From Gluconobacter oxydans (GTDB lineage: Bacteria; Pseudomonadota; Alphaproteobacteria; Acetobacterales; Acetobacteraceae), in NCBI RefSeq assembly GCF_006539685.1, contig NZ_BJNM01000007.1, positions 39,371 to 103,370 on the forward strand: a stretch of 64,000 nucleotides of DNA. The letters run 5' to 3'. Positions 26,575 to 36,450 of this stretch are shown here, one piece after another. The position numbers were made by a program, and so were the translations under genes. The notes beneath the pieces were generated by a model that ran no database searches, was not told the DNA's origin, and worked only from the letters and a program-made list of their open reading frames with translations. Position 1 is the stretch's first letter; each line of letters opens with the position of its first letter.

Positions 26575-27860
26575 TCGCTCATGGGGACAAAATTCCGTTC
26601 TGCCGCACCGATATAGAGCTGCCTCGGGCGGCTGATGCGAACGGACGGTTCCTCGATCATTTCCTTCCACTGACTGACCCATCCGACTGTCCGCGCGACT
26701 GCGAACAGCACCGTGAACATGCTCTTGGGAATCCCGAGAGCCTTGAGGATCAGTCCGGAATAGAAATCCACATTCGGATAGAGGCGGCGGCTGACGAAAT
26801 AATCGTCCTCGGTCGCCACGCGCTCCAGTTCCATCGCCAGATCCAGCAGCGGGTCGCGCTTGAGCCCGAGTTCCTCGATGACTTCGTGACAGGTCGCCTG
26901 AAGGATCTTCGCGCGCGGATCGAAGTTCTTGTAGACGCGATGGCCAAAGCCCATCAGGCGCACGCCGGAATTACGGTTCTTGACCTCATTGAGGAAGGCC
27001 GGAATGCCATCGCGGGTACCGATGGTTTCCAGCATGCCGAGCGCGGCCTCGTTGGCGCCACCATGCGCAGGCCCCCACAGGGCGGCAATGCCAGCCGCGA
27101 TGCAGGCATAGGGGTTCGCGCCGGTCGACCCCACGAGACGGACAGTCGTCGTGGAGGCGTTCTGCTCGTGATCGGCATGCAGCAGCAGGATGCGGTCCAT
27201 CGCGCGGGCCAGCACGGGATTGACCCGGTAATGGTTGCCCGGCCGGGCGAACAGCATGTGCAGGAAGTTCTCGGAGAACGACATCTCTTCATCGGGATAG
27301 ATGAAGGGCTCGCCGATGGAATATTTATAGGCCCAGGCTGCGATGGTCGGGACCTTGGCGATCAGCCGGCGGGCCGAGAGATCGCGGGCTTTTGGCTCCG
27401 AAATGTCCAGCCCGTCATGATAGAAGGCCGAAAGCGCGCCAACCGTTCCGCATAGGATCGCCATGGGATGCGCATCGCGGCGGAAGCCGTTGAAGAAGTT
27501 CCGGATCTGCTCGTTCAGCAGCCGGTGAGTGTTCATGTCCGTGCGGAACGCCTGATACTGCGCGGCGGTTGGCAGTTCGCCATAAAGCAGCAGATAGGCC
27601 GTCTCGGTGAAGCTGGCGTTGAGGGCCAGGTCTTCGATCGGATAGCCACGATGCAGCAGGACGCCCTTGTCGCCGTCAATATAGCTGATGGCGCTGGTGC
27701 AGGTTGCTGTGCTGCCCAGCCCGGGATCAAAGGAAAAGACACCCGTTTTCTGGGACAGGGCGCGCATGTCCACGACGTCCGGACCAATCGTCCCTTCCAG
27801 AACTGGAAACTGACGGCTGAGGCCATCGAGACCAAAGGTTGCGGAACGGTTTTCGGACAT
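26565..27860 (-). CDS. gltA: citrate synthase GltA (type II)
   Basis: Condenses acetyl-CoA and oxaloacetate; first step of the TCA cycle. It has 431 residues, the hexameric type II length. Catalytic motifs include [11 protein letters not shown] and [13 protein letters not shown], with an N-terminal Y-R-G-Y-like P-I-E-D-L segment. Its 5' flank has a nested inverted repeat at 27909-27955, between it and the sixA-like gene. Confidence 0.95.
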   Translation of the reverse strand: MSENRSATFGLDGLSRQFPVLEGTIGPDVVDMRALSQKTGVFSFDPGLGSTATCTSAISYIDGDKGVLLHRGYPIEDLALNASFTETAYLLLYGELPTAAQYQAFRTDMNTHRLLNEQIRNFFNGFRRDAHPMAILCGTVGALSAFYHDGLDISEPKARDLSARRLIAKVPTIAAWAYKYSIGEPFIYPDEEMSFSENFLHMLFARPGNHYRVNPVLARAMDRILLLHADHEQNASTTTVRLVGSTGANPYACIAAGIAALWGPAHGGANEAALGMLETIGTRDGIPAFLNEVKNRNSGVRLMGFGHRVYKNFDPRAKILQATCHEVIEELGLKRDPLLDLAMELERVATEDDYFVSRRLYPNVDFYSGLILKALGIPKSMFTVLFAVARTVGWVSQWKEMIEEPSVRISRPRQLYIGAAERNFVPMSERR

Positions 27861-27908
27861 GGAGTTGATAACCCGCCTGAAATGTAAGGATGTTGTTCTG
27901 TTTTATCT

Positions 27909-27955
27909 CTGAAAGGTTTTTTATGTCCAGAGAAGCCCTCTGGACGCTCTTTCAG
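27909..27955. repeat. nested inverted repeat upstream of gltA
   Basis: An inner 8-bp stem (GTCCAGAG/CTCTGGAC, 5-base loop) lies inside an outer 7-bp stem (CTGAAAG/CTTTCAG). It overlaps the end of the sixA-like gene and lies 49-95 bases before the gltA start. No T-run follows on the minus strand, so it could be a 3' processing structure or a gltA leader element. Confidence 0.5.
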
Positions 27956-28461
27956 GGCTGGAGGAGCGTAAGAGGCTGGATCGTGGACGGGCGGACATCC
28001 AGCCATTGTCCCGGAACGCCCAGAACCGTCAGGCCTGCCAGCGGATAAGACCGGTAGAGTGTGGAAAATCGGGCGCTTTGAAGGGCGGAACCGAGAAGCT
28101 CGCAGGCAAAGTCGCCGATGGTCGGGTTATGGCCGACGATCAGCAGGGTCCCGACGGTTTCGGGCGTGGCATGAATGAGGCCATAAAGATCGTCAGCCGT
28201 CGCGGAATACAGGCTGTCTTCGATTTCAAGCGAGGCGGCCGTGTCAGAAGCGGCAAGAACACCCTGCGCAGTCTGTTGGGTGCGGATGGCGGGGCTGCAC
28301 AGGATCCGGATGGGGGAAGGCAGGTCCAGCGTGGCGAGCTGTCTGCCGATGCTGGCGGCCTGTTCCTGTCCCTTCGGAGTCAACGCACGGGCGCGGTCGC
28401 CCTGCTCGGTCAGGACGTGGGGGGCGGCCTCGGCGTGGCGCAGAAGCAGGAGGCGGCGCAT
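27952..28461 (-). CDS. SixA-like histidine phosphatase
   Basis: Branch-1 histidine phosphatase of 169 residues. The catalytic R-H-A-E-A motif (L-L-L-R-H-A-E-A) is near the N terminus, and the second His lies in V-G-H-N-P-T-I. SixA proteins dephosphorylate phosphohistidine on HPt domains or PTS proteins; the partner here is unknown. Its ATG overlaps the stop of the chorismate mutase gene by one base. Confidence 0.85.
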   Translation of the reverse strand: MRRLLLLRHAEAAPHVLTEQGDRARALTPKGQEQAASIGRQLATLDLPSPIRILCSPAIRTQQTAQGVLAASDTAASLEIEDSLYSATADDLYGLIHATPETVGTLLIVGHNPTIGDFACELLGSALQSARFSTLYRSYPLAGLTVLGVPGQWLDVRPSTIQPLTLLQP

Positions 28462-28817
28462 CAGCCTTCCGAGGCCCGGCGGGCGTCTGCGGCGATGGCT
28501 TCGTGATGTCGGATGACCTCACGGATGACGAAGGCCAGGAATTTCTCGGCGAAATCAGGATCCAGATGGGCATCGCGGGCAAGCTGGCGCAGGCGTTCGA
28601 TCTGGCGCGTCTCCCGGGACGGGTCGGCCGGTGGGAGATGGGCGCGGGCCTTTAGCTTTCCGACTTCCTGCGTGCAGCGGAAGCGTTCTGCCAGCATGTG
28701 GATCAGGGCGGCATCGATGTTGTCGATGCTCGCGCGCAGGCGTTCGAGTTCGGCCAAGGCAGGGTCGGAGCCAGCCGGCTTGGAGGTGTGAGGCATGTTG
28801 GAGGGCTCAGGGCTCAT
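28461..28817 (-). CDS. chorismate mutase, AroQ class
   Basis: Small all-helical enzyme of 118 residues making prephenate from chorismate. L-x-x-L-R-x-S-I-D-N-I-D, L-A-E-R-F and V-x-x-x-K at the start match the AroQ fold. ATG 28817 overlaps the metallophosphatase stop by 11 bases; ATG 28796 would avoid that overlap. It is co-transcribed with the SixA-like gene downstream. Confidence 0.88.
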   Translation of the reverse strand: MSPEPSNMPHTSKPAGSDPALAELERLRASIDNIDAALIHMLAERFRCTQEVGKLKARAHLPPADPSRETRQIERLRQLARDAHLDPDFAEKFLAFVIREVIRHHEAIAADARRASEG

Positions 28818-29493
28818 TCAAATCGATCCATGCAAGATGGCCGCCTTTTCCGGCACCGAGATCGGTAAAGACGGCCGTGCCCCCCAGACGTCCCGTCCGG
28901 CGCCAGGGGCGTCCGTCAGTCGAGCGGCGGTCATGGCCGACATAGACCGTCATCCCTTCGGGGATGCGGTTGATCCAGGTCAGGCGGCGTTCGGGATAAC
29001 CATCCGGCTGCATGCGGCCGGTGGTTTCACCAAAAAGGGCGCGGGACAGCGGCGCGGACATTTCGCCCAGACCCGGCACCGGGGAATGGGAGAGCATGGC
29101 TGTATGAAATCCGCCATGCACGAACAGGGAGCGGCCGATCCGCAGCCATGTCGGTGCCTGATCGATGGCTCTGTAGGCGCGTTCGGGAAGCCCCTCATAT
29201 TCCGGCAGCGAAATCTGGCGCAGCGTTTCCTCAAGCGGCGGATCGCGCCTCAGGCGCCGGCCTTCGAGGGCGCGGCCCAGCTTGCGGTCATGGTTGCCGA
29301 GAATGAACAGCCCACGCTGCTGCTCCAGAAGTTCGAGCATCAGCTCCATCACGCCGGCGCTGTCGGGGCCGTGATCGACGAGGTCTCCGAGCTGGATGAC
29401 AAAGCGGTCGGTTGCGGTGGCATGACGGAAAGCGTTGAAATCACCATGCACGTCTCCCACCACGCGGATGCCGTGTTCACGGATTCGCGTCAT
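28807..29493 (-). CDS. PPP-family metallophosphatase
   Basis: Calcineurin-like phosphoesterase of 228 residues. The metal-binding motifs are in order: G-D-V-H-G, G-D-L-V-D-H-G-P-D-S, G-N-H-D and H-G-G-F. It resembles bacterial PrpA/ApaH-like phosphoprotein or diadenosine polyphosphate phosphatases; the substrate is unknown. It is followed directly by chorismate mutase and a SixA-like gene, making a small operon with two phosphatases. Confidence 0.85.
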   Translation of the reverse strand: MTRIREHGIRVVGDVHGDFNAFRHATATDRFVIQLGDLVDHGPDSAGVMELMLELLEQQRGLFILGNHDRKLGRALEGRRLRRDPPLEETLRQISLPEYEGLPERAYRAIDQAPTWLRIGRSLFVHGGFHTAMLSHSPVPGLGEMSAPLSRALFGETTGRMQPDGYPERRLTWINRIPEGMTVYVGHDRRSTDGRPWRRTGRLGGTAVFTDLGAGKGGHLAWIDLNEP

Positions 29494-29605
29494 GATGGGG
29501 TCGGGAAGGGGTGGATCAACGAAGATGGCGCGTGCTTTCCGGTTTTCCTTCTATCAAAGGGCCAGAACGGTCCAACGTCAATTTATCTGTTTGAGAAAAT
29601 TGACC

Positions 29606-32600
29606 TCAGCCGTCCACAAGCGCGACGGCGCGCCCCAGATCGACTGACAGGACCCGGCTTACACCACGTTCCTGCATCGTGACACCATAAAGACGATCCA
29701 TGTGCGCCATTGTCAGCTGATGATGCGTGACGACCAGAAACCGCGTGCCGGCTTCTTTGGTCATGTCGGACAGCAGGGAGCAGAAACGCTCGACATTCGC
29801 ATCATCCAGCGGCGCATCGACTTCATCGAGCACGCAGATGGGCGCAGGGTTGCAGCGGAAGGTCGCGAAGATCAGCGAAAGGGCAGTCAGGGCCTGTTCG
29901 CCACCCGAAAGCAGGGACAGCGTCGAGAGCTTCTTGCCCGGTGGCTGGGCGAAGATTTCCAGCCCGGCTTCCAGCGGATCATCGCTGCCGACCATGCCCA
30001 GATGCGCGCGGCCGCCGCCAAACATCCGGGCGAACAGGGACTGGAAATGCCGGTCCACTTCCGAGAAGACCGCCAGCAGGCGCTCGCGTCCTTCGCGGTT
30101 GATCGTCCCGATCCCGCCGCGCAGCCTGTTGATGGCCGCCGTCAGTTCGGCGTGCTCGCGGGCGATGGTCTCGGCTGTTTCGCGCGCTTCCTCGAATTCG
30201 GCTTCGGCCCGCAGATTGACCGCGCCCAGGTCTTCGCGCTCGCGGAGCAGGCGGGAAAGGCGGCGGCGGGTCGAGGTCTCGGCCTGTTCGGAAAGATCGG
30301 ACGGATAGGCAGCGCCCTGTGCCCCGCCTTCGGGAGGTTCGCTGTCGGCCAGGAGGCGCTCACGGGCGGCGACGGCCTGCTCGGCGCGTTCGGTCAGGCG
30401 TGCGATGGCTTCCCGGCCTGCCGCCAGTGCGAGGTCGGCGTTGCGGCGCTGCTCCTGCGCTTCCAGTCCCGCAGCCCCCGCCGCTTCGTCGCGGGCGCGT
30501 GCCGCGTCATAGGCGTTCTGGGCGTCCGTCAGGGTCTGATCGTGACCGGAGAGTTTCCGTTCCAGCTCGGCAGGCACAGCGCTGTGTGTCTGAAAGCTGT
30601 CCCGCAGCTCATCCCGTCGGCTGCGGAGATGCGCAAGACTGGCTTCTTCGCCCGCGATCCGGGTGCCGAGGGCCTCAAGCCGGGCGCGGACCGCACCCAG
30701 GGCGCCGGTCAGACGGACGTCTTCAAGAGACAGGCGGGCGCTTTCGGTCCGGGCGGCATCCAACAGATGGCGTGTTTCGTGAAGGGGCGCCGTGGCGTCC
30801 AGAACCGCCTGTTCCAGCACCGCAGGATCCGGCCTTTCGGCCAGTTCGGCCGTCCGTTTGGCATGATCGTCGCGCAGGCGGCTGACGAGATCCCGCAGCT
30901 CCCGCTGACGCGGTTCCAGCGCGGAACGCCGGGCGAGGGCCGTTGCGGCGGACTGGTCGAGCGCCTGAAGTTCCCGGGTCAGGCTGGTGGCGTCTTCACG
31001 GCTTTTCCGTGCCGCCTGCGATGCTGCCTCGGCAGAGGAACGTGCCTGATCGAAAACCTGCTGCGAGGCATGAGACGCGGCTTGCAGTGCCGGGATATCG
31101 GGCCGGTTGTCCTGCTGCTGAAGTGCAACACGCTGGGCCATCAGACGCTCGTGTTCGTGCTCCAGCCGCGTCAGGCCTTCATCCAGATCCCGCAGGCGGG
31201 TGAGCGTGCTGTCATGCCGCAGAAGGGCCTGATCCAGGGCGCGTGCTGCGGTGTCCGCGGCACTCCGCGCATCCTGAAGCCTGCTGCTGGCATCCCGCAG
31301 GGCATTGCGGGCATTTTCAGCGTCCTGAGCGCTGGTCTGTGCCCTGAGCAGCAGATCGTCGGGAGCGGGATGGGCTTCCAGTTCGGCTTCGGCCTGCGTG
31401 GCTGCGCTCTGGGCAGATTCCAGTGCCGCCTCGGCGTCCTTCAGGCGCTCTGCGGCCTGTTCCCACTGGGTGCGGGCCAGGGCCGCTTTCTGCTCGATCC
31501 GCGAGGCCACGGTCCGGGCTTCGGCAAGCTGCGGCTCCAGCGCTGTGCGGTCGCGACGCAGGGCTGCGAGTGCCGTTTCGGCCTGTTCGCGCGCCTCAAT
31601 GGCTGTGGTGCAGGTCTGGCTCAGGCGGGGTTGATCGGCCTGATGGGACTGAAGCAGGGCATGGGCTTCCGTTAGACGACGCCGCTGTTCCAGCCGGGCT
31701 GCTCCGGCATCCGGGGCATCGGCAGAGCGGGTAAATCCATCCCAGCGCCAGAGCGCGCCGCTGCGGCAGACCAGAACCTGTCCCGGCTGGAGGGTTTTCT
31801 GCAGGTCCGGTCCGGCGCTGGCATCCTCAAGCAGGAACGCGGCGTCCAGACAGCGTTGCAGCGCCGCAGGGGCCTGAACGAGATCCGAGAGCGGACGACA
31901 GCCCGCCAGTTTCGCGACGGTAAGACGATCCAGAGACCGCCACCGCCGGTCGGCGGGAATGCTGTCCGGAGCCAGGGACGCATCCAGCCCGTCCGCCAGC
32001 ACTGCCGCGACGGCGCGGGCCATGTCTGCCGGGAGGTCCAGAGCGTCTTCCAGCGGATCGGGCTGGGCGGCAACGGCGTTGAGGCTCTGCTCCAGCCCCT
32101 CGCATTCGCCCTGTGTGCGCAGGATGAGCGTTTCCAGTGCCGACAGGGCCTGCCGGGCCTGTGCTTCCTGTTCGCGCGTCTCTGCCAGTGTGGCTTCCGC
32201 CGCTGTGAGAGCCTTTTGTAGACCCGTCAGACGCTCTTCGGCCTGCGTGACGGTATTGCGGGCATCCTGAACGGCCTGTTCGGGTACAAGGGCGGCCCGG
32301 GCCGTTGTCTCCGCCGTAGACGCCAACTGAACTTTCTGTCGCGCCTGATCGAGGGACTGCCGAGCCTGTTCAACGGTTCGGAGAAGCGCCTTGCGACGTT
32401 GCGTGCCTTCTTCTGCCGCAGCACGGGCTTCCAGCCAGAGGGCACCGAGCCGCTCCTGCTCCTGTCTTGCGTGGTTTTCCCGCGTCTGGGCTTCGGTCAG
32501 GGCCTGTGCCGTGCTGTCGCGGGCCGCTTCAAGCCCCGCTTTTGCGTCCCCGGTCAGCAGTGCGGCCTGAGCCGCATTCCGTGTGGTCCGGTCCTGCGAG

Positions 32601-34141
32601 ATCTGGGTCTGGGTCGTCTGAAGACGTCTGTCCAGATCGGCTTCCGTGGCCTGAAGCGCTTCGAGGCGGCTTATGCCTTCAGCCAGTGCCCGCCCGTCCA
32701 GCTCGGCTTTAAGGCGCGCCTCCTGCAACGCAGTCGTGCAGTCCTGTTCCCGGCGGCTGGCGAGCTGCGCCTGTTCCTGCATCGACGCGGCTTTGCAGCG
32801 CAGCGTCTCCAGGGTGTTGTTATCGGGTGTCGCCTGATCCAGTGCCGCGATTTCCGCCTCAAGAGCGTCCAGTGCGCCGATTGCCGCATCCAGACGAAGG
32901 GTCAGGGCATCCAGCCCTTCCATCACGCCGTCCCTGCGGATGGCTTCGGCATCACGCAGGCGGGTCGCATTTTCCAGAGCGAGGGTCTGCTCCTTTTCGA
33001 GCGCATCCAGACGTTCGCACTCTGCTGTGCAGGATGAGCGCAGACCGGGCAGAGCGGCCATCTCGGCTTCAAGGCCTGCACATTCTTCCGCGGCACTCTG
33101 CCGGGCTTCCCGGTCCGCCGTCAGGCTGGCTTCGCTGCGGGTCAGGTCTCCTTCGGCCTGTTCAAGGCGCAGGCGGGTTTCGGACTCGGTCTGCCGGGCG
33201 CGATCGAGATCCTGCTTCAGGATTTCGGACTGGACCTTCAGCCGCTCCAGAGTGCTGCGTAGACGATCCGTCTCCTCGCGGGCCTGTGGGGCGGCCTTGC
33301 GGGCCTCGAACTCGGCCGTGGCGGCGGCTTCTGCGGCCTGCTCGGCTTTTTTCAGGTCCTCGCGCGCCTTGGCCAGATCGTCCCGGCTGCGCTGGACGGC
33401 CAGATTGGCGCGAGCATGAAGCAGGGCATGGAGCTCGATTTCCGTCTGGCGGATCTTCTCGGAAATCTCGCGGTATTTTCGGGCCTGGACGGTCTGACCT
33501 TCCAGACTTTCGAGGCGTTCTTCAAGCTGAAGGCGCAGGTCTTCGGCACGGGAGAGGTTCGTCTCGGTCTGACGCAGCTTGAGTTCGGCGTCGTGGCGCC
33601 GGGCGTGCAGGCCGGTGATGCCCGCGGCCTCTTCGAGGAGCAGGCGCCGTTCCTCGGGCTTGGCCGCGATGAGCTGGCCGACGCGGTTCTGGCTGATGAT
33701 GGCGGAACTGCGTGCACCCGACGCCAGATCGGCGAACAGCGTCTGGACGTCACGGGCGCGCATGACGCGGCCGTTGATGCGGTATTCGCTGCCTGAACCA
33801 CGCTCGGCCCGGCGGCTGATTTCCAGCTCGTCCGCGTCCTGGAACGGGGACGGGGCCAGTCCGGCGGCGTTGCTCAGATGCAGCGTGACCTGAGCGATGT
33901 TGCGGGCCGAGCGTGCGCCCGTGCCCGCAAAGATCAGGTCATCGAGTTCCCCGCCACGCAGGGCGCGGGCGGAGGTCTCGCCCATGGCCCAGCGCAGGCC
34001 TTCGACGACATTGGATTTTCCGCAGCCGTTCGGCCCGATGATCCCCGTCAGGCCCGGAAGGATATCGAGACGCACCTCATCGGCGAAACTCTTGAAACCG
34101 CCAATGCTCAGGCGGTCGATCGTCGTGGCGCGGCTCGACAT
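29606..34141 (-). CDS. smc: chromosome segregation SMC protein, unusually long
   Basis: Structural maintenance of chromosomes ATPase, the core of the bacterial condensin. Walker A is G-P-N-G-C-G-K-S at residues 36-43. The ABC signature L-S-G-G-E-Q and Walker B V-L-D-E-V-D-A lie near the C terminus. Between them are two long coiled coils rich in Ala, Glu, Gln and Arg, and a hinge near the middle (region A-R-A-V-A-A-V-L-A-D-G-L). At 1511 residues it is about 300 longer than typical bacterial SMC (about 1150-1200). It follows two DsbA-like genes at 34 bases. Confidence 0.92.
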   Translation of the reverse strand: MSSRATTIDRLSIGGFKSFADEVRLDILPGLTGIIGPNGCGKSNVVEGLRWAMGETSARALRGGELDDLIFAGTGARSARNIAQVTLHLSNAAGLAPSPFQDADELEISRRAERGSGSEYRINGRVMRARDVQTLFADLASGARSSAIISQNRVGQLIAAKPEERRLLLEEAAGITGLHARRHDAELKLRQTETNLSRAEDLRLQLEERLESLEGQTVQARKYREISEKIRQTEIELHALLHARANLAVQRSRDDLAKAREDLKKAEQAAEAAATAEFEARKAAPQAREETDRLRSTLERLKVQSEILKQDLDRARQTESETRLRLEQAEGDLTRSEASLTADREARQSAAEECAGLEAEMAALPGLRSSCTAECERLDALEKEQTLALENATRLRDAEAIRRDGVMEGLDALTLRLDAAIGALDALEAEIAALDQATPDNNTLETLRCKAASMQEQAQLASRREQDCTTALQEARLKAELDGRALAEGISRLEALQATEADLDRRLQTTQTQISQDRTTRNAAQAALLTGDAKAGLEAARDSTAQALTEAQTRENHARQEQERLGALWLEARAAAEEGTQRRKALLRTVEQARQSLDQARQKVQLASTAETTARAALVPEQAVQDARNTVTQAEERLTGLQKALTAAEATLAETREQEAQARQALSALETLILRTQGECEGLEQSLNAVAAQPDPLEDALDLPADMARAVAAVLADGLDASLAPDSIPADRRWRSLDRLTVAKLAGCRPLSDLVQAPAALQRCLDAAFLLEDASAGPDLQKTLQPGQVLVCRSGALWRWDGFTRSADAPDAGAARLEQRRRLTEAHALLQSHQADQPRLSQTCTTAIEAREQAETALAALRRDRTALEPQLAEARTVASRIEQKAALARTQWEQAAERLKDAEAALESAQSAATQAEAELEAHPAPDDLLLRAQTSAQDAENARNALRDASSRLQDARSAADTAARALDQALLRHDSTLTRLRDLDEGLTRLEHEHERLMAQRVALQQQDNRPDIPALQAASHASQQVFDQARSSAEAASQAARKSREDATSLTRELQALDQSAATALARRSALEPRQRELRDLVSRLRDDHAKRTAELAERPDPAVLEQAVLDATAPLHETRHLLDAARTESARLSLEDVRLTGALGAVRARLEALGTRIAGEEASLAHLRSRRDELRDSFQTHSAVPAELERKLSGHDQTLTDAQNAYDAARARDEAAGAAGLEAQEQRRNADLALAAGREAIARLTERAEQAVAARERLLADSEPPEGGAQGAAYPSDLSEQAETSTRRRLSRLLREREDLGAVNLRAEAEFEEARETAETIAREHAELTAAINRLRGGIGTINREGRERLLAVFSEVDRHFQSLFARMFGGGRAHLGMVGSDDPLEAGLEIFAQPPGKKLSTLSLLSGGEQALTALSLIFATFRCNPAPICVLDEVDAPLDDANVERFCSLLSDMTKEAGTRFLVVTHHQLTMAHMDRLYGVTMQERGVSRVLSVDLGRAVALVDG

Positions 34142-34175
34142 CAGGGTATGGAGATACTGGTCCTACGTTAGCGGA

Positions 34176-34811
34176 TCAGGACGCCTTGGCGACGAGATCG
34201 GCGAACTTTTCGTAGGTTTCCGGATCCTGATCGTAATGCGTGTTGTTGAAGCGGAAATACGGCGTGCCCTGGATGTTGTAGGTGTCCGAATCCTTCTTGA
34301 CCTGATCGAACAGGGCTTCGGCGAACACGTTGTCCTTGCTGATGGCGTCGAACTGCGCAGCCGAAACGCCGGCGAGGGCGGACATCTGCTGCAGACGCTG
34401 CATCGGATCGCCACCGGCAGCGAAGGCCCACTGCATCTGGCTGGAGAACAGGGCTTCGAGGAAGGGGACGTAACGCTCTTCCGGCAGGGAACGGGCCACC
34501 ATGGCCGCCGTCAGGCCAACGCGATCGCCGCAGAAATCATGAAACTGATAGCGGATCTTGCCGGTATCGATGAGCTGTTCCTTGATCTTGGGGAACTCTT
34601 CCGTCGCGAAATGCGCGCAGTGCGTGCAGGTCAGGGAGAACCATTCCTGAACCAGGACCTTGGCATTCGGGTTGCCGATGATACGCGGGCTCAGCCGGGC
34701 ACCGGTCGAACCTGCAGCAACGGCGCGGGCCGTGCCAGCGGCAGTTCCGGCCACGGCGAGAGCCGGCGCGGCAGAGACGAAAAAGCGGCGGGAAAGGGAA
34801 AGACGGGTCAT
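34176..34811 (-). CDS. DsbA-like thiol oxidoreductase, Tat-type signal (copy 2)
   Basis: Periplasmic thioredoxin-fold protein of 211 residues with a C-T-H-C active site at residues 62-65 and a cis-Pro segment in Q-G-T-P-Y-F-R. The N terminus S-R-R-F-F-V-S-A-A-P is a good twin-arginine signal, so it may be exported folded. It is preceded with zero spacing by a same-length paralogue. It resembles the BdbD/DsbA-like proteins found upstream of smc in alphaproteobacteria. Whether it acts as oxidase or reductase is not certain. Confidence 0.88.
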   Translation of the reverse strand: MTRLSLSRRFFVSAAPALAVAGTAAGTARAVAAGSTGARLSPRIIGNPNAKVLVQEWFSLTCTHCAHFATEEFPKIKEQLIDTGKIRYQFHDFCGDRVGLTAAMVARSLPEERYVPFLEALFSSQMQWAFAAGGDPMQRLQQMSALAGVSAAQFDAISKDNVFAEALFDQVKKDSDTYNIQGTPYFRFNNTHYDQDPETYEKFADLVAKAS

Positions 34812-35447
34812 TCAGGAAGCCTTTGCAACTGCTTTGGCGAAATCATCATAGCTCCCGACCACGTCGGGCGCGGGAACATCATTGATGCGGAAATATGGCG
34901 TGCCCTGGATCTGGAGGAAAGCGCCGTCACGGTCCTGCCTGTTGATAATGGACTCGCGCAGGGCATTATCGGCATTGATCTTGTCGAACTCGGCAGCACT
35001 CACGCCGAACAGCGCCGCACGCTTTTTTAGCTCAGCGATGGGGTCGATGTTCTGTGCGAAGGCCCACTCGTCCTGATGGTCGAGCAGATCCGTCACGAAG
35101 GGCTCGTACCGCTCGGCGGGCAGGGAGCGTGAGACCATGGACGCCAGAAGGGCGACCTGATCGAGCGGGAAATCATGGAAGCGGTAGCGGATCTTTCCCG
35201 TATCGATCAGGTTTTTGCGGATCTGGGGAAAGATTTCCTGCGCGAAATGGGCGCAGTGCGAGCAGGTGAGCGAGAACCACTCGTCCACGATTACCTTTGC
35301 ATCCGGCGAGCCGATGACGCGGGGCCCCATGCGCGGATCGCTGGTGGGCAGGTCATCCGCCCGAGCAAACGATACGACCGCACTGGCCACAAGGGCCATT
35401 CCGGAAGCGAGAAGGGTGCGGCGGCCGAGAGGCTGGTCGGCAGACAT
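34812..35447 (-). CDS. DsbA-like thiol oxidoreductase, Tat-type signal (copy 1)
   Basis: A 211-residue paralogue of the downstream gene, with C-S-H-C at the identical positions 62-65, the same W-F-S-L-T-C block, and Q-G-T-P-Y-F-R near the C terminus. The signal contains G-R-R-T-L-L-A-S-G, also twin-arginine-like. I chose ATG 35447; the frame extends to 35639 but the extra residues are unlikely. Its TGA is immediately followed by the ATG of the second copy. The two genes and smc likely form one transcript. Confidence 0.88.
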   Translation of the reverse strand: MSADQPLGRRTLLASGMALVASAVVSFARADDLPTSDPRMGPRVIGSPDAKVIVDEWFSLTCSHCAHFAQEIFPQIRKNLIDTGKIRYRFHDFPLDQVALLASMVSRSLPAERYEPFVTDLLDHQDEWAFAQNIDPIAELKKRAALFGVSAAEFDKINADNALRESIINRQDRDGAFLQIQGTPYFRINDVPAPDVVGSYDDFAKAVAKAS

Positions 35448-35502
35448 GGGCGGGGCTCCGCTGGAAACGATGTGATACTCGAACGATGAACCGGGGCCTC
35501 CG

Positions 35503-36450
35503 TCAAGAGCCCCGGTCATCTTCCTGCGTCTTGAGAGCGGGAAGCGGCTTGTTTTCCCAGCCTTCCGGAACCCGCATGCGCAGGGAACGGATATGCCGGG
35601 CATCCGCATCCAGAACCCGGAATTCCAGGCCGCTTTCATGGGTCAGCACCTCGTCCTTGGCCGGGACATGCTCGGCCAGACGGAAGACCAGCCCACCGAC
35701 CGTCTCGATCTCGGCCTCGCGTTCGGCATCCGTCAGTACGGCGCCAAGCCGTTCTTCAAGCTGCCGGACAGGGAGACGGGCATCGATATCGAACGAACCG
35801 TCCGGACGTTCCACCCACATGGTCGTGACCGGATCGTCATGCTCGTCGGAAATATCGCCCACGATGGTCTCGATCAGATCCTCGATCGTCACGAGCCCGT
35901 CGATGCTGCCATATTCGTCGATCACGAGGGCCATGTGCATCTGGCGCTGGCGCATCTGGAGCAGCAGGTCCAGCACCGGGATGGTCGGCGCGATCATCAG
36001 CGGCTGACGCAGGAGCGGGCGGATATCGAAGGCCTCCGGATCGCCCACATAGGCGATCAGGTCCTTCACATGGATCATGCCCGCGATGTCATCGAGCTGG
36101 TCGCGATAGACCGGAAGGCGGGAATGGTTTTCCCGGCGCATCAGGTCCAGTGCCTCATTGAATGGCAGGGCCTCGGGCATGGCAACGATGTCCGCGCGTG
36201 GGATCATGACGTCATCCGCCGTGATGTCCCGCAGACGCAGCACGTTCATGATGAGGGCGCGTTCCTGTCGGTCGAGTTCCGGCTCGTCGCCCGCATCCTC
36301 GATCGGCTGTCCGGCTTCCTGAACGAGGGTGGCGATGGACTCGCGCAGGCCCTGATCGCGCCCGCGGCGGTTGAAAAGTCCGAAAAGGCCGCGGGAAGGG
36401 CGGCTCTTGCCCGACTCTTCGGTCGGGCGGTCGTGTGAATCGTCACTCAT
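35503..36450 (-). CDS. corC: CorC/HlyC-type CBS-pair protein
   Basis: Cytosolic 315-residue protein with two CBS domains (residues about 75-195, beginning near V-M-I-P-R-A-D-I) and a C-terminal CorC_HlyC transporter-associated domain. It is linked to magnesium/cobalt efflux or membrane damage protection. It lacks the membrane CNNM domain, as in E. coli CorC. ATG 36450 overlaps the ybeY stop (ATGA). The phoH-ybeY-corC order is conserved across alphaproteobacteria. Confidence 0.9.
   Translation of the reverse strand: MSDDSHDRPTEESGKSRPSRGLFGLFNRRGRDQGLRESIATLVQEAGQPIEDAGDEPELDRQERALIMNVLRLRDITADDVMIPRADIVAMPEALPFNEALDLMRRENHSRLPVYRDQLDDIAGMIHVKDLIAYVGDPEAFDIRPLLRQPLMIAPTIPVLDLLLQMRQRQMHMALVIDEYGSIDGLVTIEDLIETIVGDISDEHDDPVTTMWVERPDGSFDIDARLPVRQLEERLGAVLTDAEREAEIETVGGLVFRLAEHVPAKDEVLTHESGLEFRVLDADARHIRSLRMRVPEGWENKPLPALKTQEDDRGS

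Noticed and set aside
29702..31675. A 657-codon open frame on the plus strand
   Set aside because: It is the antisense shadow of smc; the composition is Gly/Arg-rich and non-homologous.
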